Assembly (NCBI GenBank): GCA_043381765.1
Contig: JBHJMP010001066.1
Span: 1-24,871, forward strand
DNA: 24,871 nucleotides
Direction of reading: 5' to 3'
Origin: Collodictyon triciliatum
Lineage: Eukaryota; CRuMs
Below, one piece after another: positions 1-24,871 of this stretch (positions within the stretch are counted from its first letter, which is position 1; each line of letters opens with the position of its first letter). The notes under the pieces were generated by a model. The model worked only from the letters and a program-made list of their open reading frames with translations, was not told the origin of the DNA and ran no database searches. The position numbers and the translations under genes were made by a program.

Positions 1-94
<94 letters not shown>
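1..94. repeat. (AAT)n microsatellite at left edge
   Basis: About 31 perfect AAT copies that start before the window. The tract may lie in an intron or upstream region of the lipid kinase gene that follows. Confidence 0.97.
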
Positions 95-96
<2 letters not shown>

Positions 97-218
97 GCAA
101 AGAAATCTGAGCAATTTGTTTGATTACATGATCTCCTAATGCCTCTCGGTAATTGCTGTATCGTTTCCTTTTTCCTGTATGCATAATCGTAGCTATACCG
201 GTTTCTATTGTGTGGAAA

Positions 219-3231
<3,013 letters not shown>

Positions 3232-3786
3232 ATGGGAATAGGAGAAAAGGAGAGGGGAAAAAATATGATAATTATACAGTCACAGTTGAGACATCATGAG
3301 GAAATGAAGAGAAAAAGGACACGGAATAGAAATCAACCAGGAAGCAAACAGAATATGAACACGTTTCATTTCACTAGATCGCTTCTTTTTACTTATTGTC
3401 TTTCCCTCAACGAACCCTCGACATCAGCAGCCAGACGAACAAATAAAACACTGGCTCAGAGCGGGCAAAGCTTCATTCGATAACGAACAAAATGAAACAG
3501 AGTAAAGAATCATCCCGCTTGCAGCAAAGAAGCCAGTTACTTTCCTATTAATCACATTGGAAGCTACGGGTATCTGTTGCGGTGCGACATCCAAACCCAG
3601 ACCGAAAAAAATACTCTGCCTCTCTCTCTCCCTCTCACCATAACTTCTAAATCCTGTTTTCATTCCTGTCTTTCGTCCCAGTGGCACATACAACCAGGCA
3701 CACAATCAGACTCCTCATACACCAACGCCAGGCGCGCATGATACGACCCACAAAGGACATGCGGGCACGGAAAGTTCATTCTTTGC
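3232..3786. other. Convergent 3' region between the kinase and SR genes
   Basis: The stretch between the two stop codons, presumably both 3' UTRs. An AATAAA hexamer lies at 3442-3447 on +, about 210 bases after the kinase stop, and could serve it. A short CT-rich tract lies at about 3617-3637. GC content rises from about 3690 towards the SR gene's last exon. I see no further gene. Confidence 0.6.
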
Positions 3787-6394
3787 TCATCGTCGAATCG
3801 GGCGATAGGCCGGAGGAGGGCTTTGGCGTCGCCCGTCTCGGTCGAATGAGCGCGGTGGCGATCGTCGCATTGGCTCGTAGCGTGGGGGCGAATAATCACG
3901 GCCGCGCGGGGGCGAACGCTGCATCCGGCTGCGTGGCGATATATCGCGTGGGCGCTCATAGCCTCGTGTAGGGGCGCGGTCTTCCGGATAGCGGCGGTCA
4001 GACCGGGGTGGAGAACGGCCTCTGTTGATGGGCCAGCGTGATCATCAGTACCGCAATGGTGATGATGATAGTGATGATAGTGATGATAGTGATGATGATG
4101 ATGATGATGATGATGATAGTGATGATAGTGATAGTAATGAGGTGATGACAATGATAATGATGAATATAATGGCAGTTATAGTGGTGATAGTGATATTGAT
4201 GGTGATTTAAAGGAACCGATTGTATGGAGAGGGCGACCGCCTCAGGGGCGGTGCGTAGCGCGATGGAAAATGCGGTGGTGGTGAGCGGGAAAGTCGCCTT
4301 GTTGGGGAGCGAGCGTCTCTCCTTTGTGGGGGTGGGGAGCGTGAGATGCGTCTTGGTGGAGAGCGCGAGTATCTTCTTTGTGGAGGCGGAGAGCGTGAGA
4401 TGCGTCTTGGTGGAGAGCGTGAGTGTCTCCTTGGTGGGGGAGAACGCGATGCTCCTCGGCGGGGTGATGGGGACCGCCTTGAATGTTCAGGTATTAGATT
4501 ACATAGAAAGATGGAGGTGACTAAAACTCGACTGAAGGTTCCGGAGGTGATGCATATGAAAATTTGTAGATTGCAACTATTACCCTTTTCTAATGTTACC
4601 GGTGCGGTATTGGATTTTCAGGCTGAGATTGCCGACCTTAAGAAGACATTTTATTTATTTTTCTTGACATAAAGATGACGGTAATAGTTGGGTGGTGAAT
4701 TAACGTATGGTCTGGGATAATTGCTTGTGTAAAATATAGCGTTCATGCGCTTTGAATTCGATTTAGGACATAGGAAAGCTCCATCCAAAAGTAGCAACTT
4801 TGTTAGTTGATTTTCTTGAACAAAGAATATAAGTCATGAAAATTTCAATATTTCTTCTCTTAGCTATTTTTCTTTTAAAGTTATAGGAATAACTGAAGCG
4901 CTGTAATCAGTAAGAGGGAAAACAAAAGAAGAAAACAAAAGAAGAAAACAAAAGAAGAAAAGAAGAAAAGAAGAAAAGAAGAAAAGAAGAAAAGAAGAAA
5001 AGAAGAAAAGAAGAAAAGAAGAAAAGAAGAAAAGAAGAAAAGAAAATGAAGAAAAGAAAAGGAAAGGAAAGAAGAAAAGAAAAGAAGAAAAGAAAATGAA
5101 GAAAATGAAGAAAAGAAAAAAAGAAAAGAAAAGAAGAAAAGAAGAAAAGAAGAAAAGAAAGAAAAAGGAGAAAATAAAAATAAAAGAAAATAAATTAGAA
5201 AAAACTAATTATAGGCTAAATGATTGAATGGTTATTGTAAGCATTCACAGAGAACATTTATGTAAGTGATATCTTAAAAGTAAAGTCCTATTTTGCGTGT
5301 AAATTTTGTAATTATTTCCTGCTAATGAGCATTCAAATTTTAACAAATCGTAGATTGCCGGGCCTACTAATTTTTTTTCTCGTTTTCTGAAATAGTCCAC
5401 TTTCTTCCTCAATTCTCTCTATTAATTTTCACTATCCATACAGTAGACATATGCTTGTAATTGCATCTCTCACATAATCACGATAAATAAAAACATCTTT
5501 GCTTTTGTTTGTTCATATGTCAGACTGTATGATTCAGGTGTGATTGTTTGAAATTGTTATCAACCTTCAGTCCGTCCATTTCACTTTTTGCTTTGACCGC
5601 ACTATCCAGCTTACAGAATGTAACAAAACAGTATTTGGATCTCATGTCCACATTCTAGGGTTGGATGCTGTCAATATAAAGGAGACTGCTTTGCGTAATT
5701 TAGGTATGTAATGGCATGATAAGAAGGTCAGTAATGCAGCTCAAAGACGTACGTCGATTTCTCCAAACTTTCGAAAAAGGGTTGCAATGTCTTGTTCACG
5801 CATCTTTTTCAAGTCGTAGTTGGCAACAAAGATTGTTTCATTGGGTTCGTTTTCCGCCTTTGCCTGCCTCTCCAATTCCCTCCTGGTGAGATTTTATGGG
5901 ATGATATGTAAATTGTAATCTCATATAAGTAAATACGACGGCAAATGCCAGCCTAGTTTTTCGAGCTCGTTTATGTAAGTGCGATGAATTCAATATACTA
6001 TGAGTTGTAAGCAAAATTGAATATACTTCAAGTGAATCTATCATGAACATCACATGTAATTTACTATTTTCTAAATTCGTATTGATATACATACAAACAT
6101 GATGAACGAATGTATATGCAAGTAGCTAAAACCTGCGTGTGGCGCTCTTTGCATTTGCAAAGCTGACTCGCAGTCTTTGTCCTCGGCCTCCGATGGACAT
6201 CATATTAAGTTCTTTCAGGGCTTCTTTGGAGCCGTCCTTCATGAAAACGAAGGCAAATGTGTTCTTGAAATCTAGTTTTAAGAACAACAACAAATTCTTG
6301 TTCATTTATGCCCATAGTATGAAACAAAGCAGCTGGTCACGACAGTGCGTAAGAATTGGCTCTTTTCTGACTTTTCATTTGCACAACTTTTTTG

Positions 6395-6490
<96 letters not shown>

Positions 6491-6684
6491 TGGTGATCAA
6501 GATGGTTGACTTTTCTTTTGCAAAAAAGGGTAACAATTATACAGGTGCATATATATTCCCATGCTTTGGAAATCTTACCAATGTGTTCGATTTCTCCAAA
6601 CTTTCCAAACATTTTTTCCAGATCCTCTTTTTGGATGTCCGAAGGATCGAAACCCGTAACATACAGACCCTGCGAACTCTCCAT
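3787..6684 (-). CDS. SR-family splicing factor: two RRMs plus RS domain (8 exons, 338 aa)
   Basis: A nuclear pre-mRNA splicing regulator. Exons on -: 6684-6579, 6271-6133, 5882-5753, 5654-5565, 5363-5345, 4636-4600, 4477-4217, 4021-3787; GT-AG and phase agree throughout. RRM1 (about 6-77) has RNP2 LYVTGF and RNP1-like NTFAFVFM, then RLRVSFA. RRM2 (about 98-165) has RNP2 IFVANY and RNP1 SKYCFVTF. From about residue 174 to the end runs an RS domain with repeated SRSPPRR, SRSPPPQRR and RRSPPRSFDRD units. Two non-zinc-finger RRMs followed by RS repeats resemble plant RS31/RS40 proteins more than SRSF1, because no SWQDLKD motif is seen in RRM2; this placement is inference. The start is the first ATG before RRM1. 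Exon 5 (19 nt) is the weakest part, but a length of 1 mod 3 is required there. The gene lies in tandem with the ABCA gene. Confidence 0.88.
4051..4134. repeat. Interrupted (GAT)n/(GATAGT) tract
   Basis: GATGAT and GATAGT units in SR intron 4022-4216, between the two RS-domain exons. In other frames it reads as poly-His or poly-Asp, which is spurious. Confidence 0.9.
4915..5193. repeat. Long purine tract, (AAAAGAAG)n-like
   Basis: About 280 bases made almost only of A and G on +. In the SR pre-mRNA (- strand) this is an uninterrupted pyrimidine tract in intron 4637-5344. Confidence 0.95.
6396..6490. repeat. (TTA)n microsatellite
   Basis: About 31 units in SR intron 1 (6272-6578). Confidence 0.96.
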
Positions 6685-7139
6685 TTCTCTACGACGATGG
6701 CGCGATGTTTCTGAAGAAAAAGAAAAAGAAAAAGAAAAAAAGAAGAAAAGAAAAAAGAAAAAAGAAAAGAAAAAGAAGGGCCCGTTTATGAGGTATCGAT
6801 TGGATCTCTTGCCCGCACTTCGTTTGAAGTTTCACTCCACTCTTTTGAAAGCTTTTTGCAAAAAGCAAGTCTCTTTTTGTTTTTGTTTTCTTTTCACTTT
6901 TGTTTTTTTTGTTTCGTTTCATGTGGTTCTGGGGCGGAGCTTGATCAGCGCGATAAATCTGCTTTCTGTACGAGGTTGAGAAAAGTATTAAATCAAATGT
7001 GGAAATTAAAATATTACAAGATTTCAGCACATCCAAAAAAGTGGATCTGTGGGACAGCACGTTTATCGCTAATGATGTGTTGTTGTGACTGGGCTGTTTT
7101 TGTGATACATCTTGTTTAAGAAAAGAAAAGGAAAAATGA

Positions 7140-7176
<37 letters not shown>

Positions 7177-7339
7177 GAAAGCGTCTGACTCTGTTGTTTT
7201 TAGAAAGGCTGCGCTATCTCAGACAGCAATTGACAAAAGCATGTTTGGGCTTTGCGCTGGAGGTTTTTTTTTTTATTTTATTTATTATTCTGGTGAATAC
7301 GAGCGCAGAGGCGTAGCGTAGGATTGTTGAGCAACGGGG
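6685..7339. other. Spacer between the ABCA stop and the SR start
   Basis: Both flanking genes read on -, so this holds the ABCA 3' UTR and the SR promoter or 5' UTR. It contains a purine tract at 6717-6778 (AAAAAG-like), T-rich stretches at 6860-6925 and a poly-A/AAAAG tract at 7121-7180. I see no gene. Confidence 0.6.
7272..7286 (-). terminator. Candidate poly(A) signals of the ABCA gene
   Basis: Two AATAAA hexamers on -, at 7277-7272 and 7286-7281, about 55-65 bases after the ABCA stop at 7340-7342. The position suits cleavage signals, but the area is A/T-rich and chance hexamers are expected. Confidence 0.4.
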
Positions 7340-20714
<13,375 letters not shown>

Positions 20715-21819
20715 ATGAAAAGCAAGCAACTAGCCAAAGGATTTGGGCTGATTGTAGTCAGCTTCATCGCCACGTACTTGTACGCATCAAAGCTTGGTCT
20801 GTACTCTGGGGATATTGCAGCCGATCTTCATCACTTTGGCCAAGAGGTCATCACGCCATGCCAAATTGTCTCTGCACTTCGCAGCCAACTTAAGCACGTA
20901 AGCATCAGTTGTAAAAAAGAGACAAGCGATCGCGAGGCCTGCGAGAAAGACGTGCTCCAAGTAGAGGTAGAGCTAGAGCTATGTACATAAAATGTCTAAG
21001 ATGATGGGGTGGTTTCTCCATTTCATTCTGTCATCCATGTATCTATTTATTCATGCTTTGTTTCTTGATTTTAATCTTAGGTCACTTATGAATCATCTGA
21101 TAATACATGGAAGCACTTTACAACATACTTCGATATTTCGCAAGACAATTTGTACCTCTGTGAAACGGTGCATTCATGTCTACAGCATTTTGGGGTAAAG
21201 TCTGTTTTTTTTTCCCTTTCATACGAGTTTTCGTTTGCGTACCGATATCCCTCGGGTTTAATTCATCACTTCCAGAAAGAAAATAAAAAATAAACGCAAA
21301 AACATTCTCTTTAGCTCAAATACGGCGAGAACGACTGCTTCTATGGTACAGGAATTCGTCCTGATCTTTTGGAATATGCCACTGAAGATATCATAGAAGA
21401 TGGATCGAATTCCGAACAAGAGATATATTTGTTGCCTGACCATCCTCACAACACACTCCCTCTCATCAACTTCACAATTTTGATGGTGCGTGTTCAAATA
21501 CATACATACATACATACATACATACATACATACATACATACATACATACATACATACATACATACATACATACATACATACATACATACATACATACATC
21601 ATATATCCAATCGATGGCAATTCGATAGATACTGAATGCTCTATGTTGTGTCGTTAGATTATCACCATGGTCCCTTGCTGCTTCTTTGTTGGTGTTATCA
21701 TGGCATTTGCATCTTGTTTTGATATGGAGGTAGACTTCAGACGCGCTCATGACTACGATGTAGAAAATATACTACCAAAGATCCCTATTTCCGGAGCTCA
21801 TTCTAACAAGCTAAAGTGA
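20715..21819 (+). CDS. Small two-pass membrane protein, function unknown (4 exons, 209 aa)
   Basis: Exons 20715-20897, 21081-21194, 21315-21485 and 21658-21819; every intron is phase 0 with GT-AG ends, which supports the model strongly. The protein starts MKSKQLAKGF, followed by a membrane segment at about residues 9-30 (GLIVVSFIATYLYASKLGLY). Next comes a loop of about 120 residues with exactly four cysteines (49, 88, 94, 107), then a second membrane segment at about 152-177 (ILMIITMVPCCFFVGVIMAF), and a charged 32-aa tail. With both ends cytoplasmic, the four-cysteine loop would be outside or lumenal. I do not recognise the family. The plan resembles beta subunits of BK potassium channels, but I see no decisive motif. 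The start is the first ATG in frame after the stop at 20658. The gene is head-to-head with ABCA. Confidence 0.8.
21498..21599. repeat. (CATA)n microsatellite
   Basis: About 25 units in intron 21486-21657 of the two-pass protein gene. Confidence 0.97.
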
Positions 21820-22459
21820 TCAGTTTGATTTGATCAGGCATCCTCCTTTTGGCCATCCTTCGTGTTCCCTACTACCCGTTCTGTTTCTCATGCATAAGAC
21901 TCCCACTTTCACATTTTCCCTTCCACCAAGATAAATGAAGCAGATTACAGAACGTTTTCTATCGTGTTTGAAAGTATAAGGAAAAACCTATGGTGCCATC
22001 ATTCCTCTTTGCTCCTTCCTTCATTCTATTATAGAACGGATTTATTTATTTATGTGCTTGGGTTTAAGTCAAGCATGGTATATCACAAGGAAAGGACGAC
22101 GCTGAAGCAAAAATGATTGAAGATTAGCTGTGAAGAGTCAAGTTTTGAGGAATCTTCTCGTCATAGCTTCTAGGGTGGTGGTAAAGTCAATGATACAGCA
22201 TAGCAAATAGACTTTGTGATAAGAGTAAATCAGAAAGTGCGGGCGGCCAGGAGTGGGATGAGGCAGGCGAAGAAGAGAAAACGAACTATAGGATGACGTA
22301 GCTATTAAATCACCCCGAACATGTTGAAATACTTTGTAAAATGTGAACAACGAGAAAGGGAAAGAGAGAAAAAAAATGAGAGAAAGCGAAAAGAAAAATG
22401 AAAGTAGATGTGTAAAAAAACGAGGCGTTGGGGCGTGAAGAGAATGCAGCTATCGAATT
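21820..22459. other. Convergent 3' region
   Basis: Lies between the stop of the two-pass protein gene (+) and the stop of the unrecognised gene (-), presumably both 3' UTRs. It has pyrimidine-rich stretches at 21840-22030, a short (TTTA) run at 22040-22052 and an A/G-rich stretch at 22350-22410. I see no gene. Confidence 0.55.
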
Positions 22460-23656
22460 TCAGAATTGGTCGAAAGTGTCAGGGGGAATGTCTATTGAAA
22501 TATTCATAAAATAATGTTATTTCAAAAACAAACAAACAAACTATTCGTACTATTTTGTCTTAATGAATTAGGTTTGTAAATAGAGGCTTACGTATTACTT
22601 CATCCCACGACTTTGGGGTCATCCTCGGGCTAAACACTGCGTTTATACTATTCGAAGGAGGAGACAAAGAGCACGAGGACAAAGATGGGGAGGGGGATGT
22701 TGTCTCGTTTTGTTGTCCCGACGGTGCAAATCTGGGGGGAATAGACGCGTCTGGCCTCTCGTTAAGATATTCGCGTAAATTATGCAGTTCGAAGCTGGCG
22801 TTCATCGAATCATCACTTATATCTGGATAGGTTTATGTAAAATACATCAGCAATCAGTGAGCTATATAATACTGATAATAATGAAGATACCAAGTAGAAA
22901 ATAGTCTCCCTGATTTGGTAATAAGAATTTGTAAAAAAGCTTCAGTGGTGGAACATACGCAAGAGAGACGACTTGTATGAGTCAGGAAGCGCCATTAGTC
23001 TTAATAGCTCGTTGCGGATTCTAATCTTTGTCTGACGCAAGACTTGGGGCTCTCCGAGCTTCTCGTTCATGATGCGAAGTATAATGGGAATTCCGTAGGA
23101 GTCTGCGAGCCGAGAAAGTATCTTATCCATATAGCAAAGCCCAGAGCCTTCAAAAAGGTGTTTTTTTTTTTGGGAGAAATATCAATAACTTTAATTATAC
23201 GTCAATTGTTTTATTTTACATTCCTTATCGTGCCAAAGTAAATGGGAAAATGCTTTATGACTACTCTAACCTTTCTCATTTTGCTCCTTTTGCATGATCG
23301 CAGACTGGTAATGTCGTACCCAAAAATCCCTGTTGAAATGGACTGGTTGCATCCAAGACACAATCTCCAATTGAAATGACTGGAAAAAATGTGTCAAGTC
23401 CTGCATGTTGGCATGGAGTAAAAAATAAATAAATATAAATGACAAGTCAAGTTAAAATAGGAAAAAAAAAACCAAGTTTGAAATAATATTGCCCTGATAA
23501 AAAAAGAAGGAAATATATACTTCAAATGGATAAGTATGTGCAAACCTCCCATGAAACAATACTAAACTGGAGACACTCCACGATCTTGGACTTGAGTATC
23601 CCGAACATCAGTTGCTGATTCCAGAGAGTTTTGCATAGTAAGCCTTTTCGTTCCAT
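22460..23656 (-). CDS. Unrecognised helical protein with Ser/Pro-rich tail (5 exons, about 230 aa)
   Basis: Exons on -: 23656-23546, 23400-23271, 23147-22959, 22822-22592, 22491-22460; all GT-AG, phases 0, 1, 1, 1. Residues 1-145 look helical, with many Leu, Ile, Met and Trp residues: SKIVECLQFSIVSWEDL, LEIVSWMQPVHFNRDFWVRH, then MDKILSRLADSYGIPIILRI and NELLRLMALPDSYKSSLL. Residues about 145-230 are polar, with a Ser/Pro stretch (SPSPSLSSCSLSPPSNS), and the last exon adds HIPPDTFDQF. There is no signal peptide, membrane segment or catalytic motif that I recognise. The N terminus is uncertain: an AG at 23671-23672, sixteen bases or so before the ATG, could be an acceptor that extends the frame upstream (HPVRI before the Met). 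The exon phases and GC-richer exons argue for a real gene. Confidence 0.7.
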
Positions 23657-24245
23657 GATTCTTACAGGGTGCTGATGTCAGTTGTTGGGGTGGCCGTAGT
23701 ATACTAGGAAAAGAATATATATGTTTGTCAGAATATGTCATAATAAAAAAAAGAAAAGAATTTAAGGCTCTTTCAAGGTGCCGGGATCTAAAACCACTGA
23801 TCACTGTTTCAGAGAGCGCACCGCCGAGCTAATAATAGATCTGAAAAGGAGACTAAACAAAGATAAAGATCGCTCTTGATCGAAAAAGTAAAACATATGC
23901 ACGAGAAGGCCGTCACAGATCGAGTATCAAATATGTATTTGTTTTTGAAGGAGGCTTCAACAATTCATATAAATAGGTATTATGTAACAAAAACAAAAAA
24001 AAAAACAAAAAAAACACGCACACAAAACACACATAAAACACACATAAAACACACATAAAACACACATAAAACACACATAAAACACACATAAAACACACAT
24101 AAAACACACATAAAACACACATAAAACACACATAAAACATGAAACAATTAGAAACCAAAAAAACAACGAACAAGAAGCCCTGTGCAACGCGACTAAACAC
24201 AAAGGGAAAGAAAAGAAGGAAAGCAATCTTGAGATCTTCACGTGA
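23657..24245. other. Upstream region of the unrecognised gene
   Basis: AT-rich; holds the 11-base minisatellite and A-rich runs. An upstream exon of the minus-strand gene may be hidden here, but I could not fix one. Confidence 0.5.
24023..24138. repeat. 11-base minisatellite AAAACACACAT
   Basis: About 10.5 near-identical 11-base copies. Because 11 is not a multiple of 3, every reading frame stays open over a long distance and produces spurious Cys/Val/Phe-rich peptides on -. Confidence 0.95.
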
Positions 24246-24761
24246 CTCGTCGCCTACTTATCTCATGGGTCGTTGACCCCGGCTCAAACCACAACAAAGG
24301 GAACGATAAAGCGTCACACATCCTTTGGTTCCCCAACGCTGGGCCGATCTCGTCTTTGTGATCGTTTATCCCGTCCAACGAGTCGGATTTTGTGTGAAAG
24401 CTCGATCGGGCCAGAAGTAAACATATATCAAAACTCTTTGACTGGTGCTATCTGTCTCTACGCAATAGCAACTTTAGCCATCGATTCCCGTTCCCAATTG
24501 GGAATTGGACGATCGACATATGTGCTTTGTAGTCGGTAGCCGCTGGCCGAACACAAACAACAGCCTCTTGTGCCCACCCCCAAAGATACCGATGGAACGG
24601 ATATTAGATTGTTAACTTTTGGTTTCATTTCTCCGCCACCCGGCCACCAAGTAGCGCCCATGCAAACGATGGCTAGCGAACCAAAGCCAACACCTTCACC
24701 ATCCTGCACAAAACTGAAAGGAATAATAAAAAAAACTTTTGGTTTCATTTATCACAATAAG
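24246..24761 (+). CDS. Possible two exons of a + strand gene running off the right edge
   Basis: The GC-richer segment 24250-24765 can be read as two exons: up to 24416 (donor gaa|gtaaac) and 24540-24761 (acceptor tcggtag|). Together they give a polar, Pro/Ser/Thr-rich reading with KRHTSFGSPTLGRSRL, then VPTPKDTDGTD, and ASEPKPTPSPS. No ATG is in frame before 24416, so an upstream exon or a later start would be needed. No domain is recognisable. The opposite strand has a 96-codon open frame over 24458-24748. The call rests only on composition and splice-like sites. Confidence 0.25.
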
Positions 24762-24771
24762 TTTTGTTATA

Positions 24772-24871
24772 ATTATCATTATCATTATCATTATCATTAT
24801 CATTATCATTATCATTATCATTATCATTATCATTATCATTATCATTATCATTATCATTATCATTATCATTT
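24772..24871. repeat. (ATTATC)n hexanucleotide repeat at right edge
   Basis: More than 16 copies, continuing beyond the window. Confidence 0.96.

Noticed and set aside
3660-4151. 163-codon His-rich open frame on -
   Set aside because: Wrong frame. The neighbouring - frame encodes the RS-domain exon 4021-3787, which joins the rest of the SR protein in phase.
4224-4672. 98- and 108-codon open frames on + with Gly/Glu/Arg repeats
   Set aside because: They are the antisense of the SR gene's Arg/Ser-repeat exon.
6139-6714. 191-codon open frame on + containing a poly-Tyr stretch
   Set aside because: It overlaps the RRM1 exons of the SR gene on the other strand and owes its length to the TTA repeat.
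21258-21750. Open frames with repeated YVCM or HTYI
   Set aside because: Produced by the CATA repeat in the intron of the two-pass protein gene.
24023-24138. Regular repeats considered as a CRISPR array or telomere
   Set aside because: There are no unique spacers between the 11-base units, the setting is a eukaryotic genome, and the unit is not a known telomere repeat.
23913-24241. Two long Cys/Phe/Val-rich open frames on - suggesting a membrane protein
   Set aside because: Both are readings of the 11-base minisatellite, which keeps all frames open.

Overview
This is a eukaryotic nuclear window: AT-rich, with very many short GT-AG introns, exons more GC-rich than introns, and long perfect microsatellites in introns and between genes. 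The combination fits a unicellular, probably amoeboid, eukaryote. The style recalls rhizarians/foraminifera such as Reticulomyxa, but that placement is inference from texture, not from a marker gene. All gene models were spliced by hand; each exon was accepted only when the reading frame, a GT donor and an AG acceptor agreed with its neighbours.

Layout, left to right. (1) A phosphatidylinositol-phosphate kinase on + (about 219-3231, 13 exons, about 355 aa). (2) Convergent to it, an SR splicing factor on - (6684 down to 3787, 8 exons, 338 aa: two RRMs plus an RS domain). (3) In tandem with it, a full-size ABCA-type ABC transporter on - (19431 down to 7340, 53 exons, 1666 aa), which fills half the window. 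(4) Head-to-head with the transporter, a small two-pass membrane protein on + (20715-21819, 4 exons, 209 aa). (5) Convergent to that, an unrecognised helical protein on - (23656 down to 22460, 5 exons, about 230 aa). (6) At the right edge, two weakly supported exons of a possible + strand gene that leaves the window.

The genes show no sign of forming one pathway. Two are lipid-related (a PI4P 5-kinase and a lipid-exporter-type ABCA protein), one is a splicing factor and two are uncharacterised. No mobile element, CRISPR array or rRNA was seen, and no tRNA was noticed by eye. The long open frames rich in Ile, Val, Leu, Asn, Ser, His, Tyr or Cys are translations of microsatellites, not proteins.

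I did not find an obviously new multi-gene system. The points most worth a second look are the extreme intron density of the ABCA gene, the unusual splice-site contexts (U-runs after GT, T/A blocks and AAAC repeats up to AG), the unresolved N terminus of the lipid kinase, the four-cysteine two-pass protein, and the unrecognised gene at 22460-23656.
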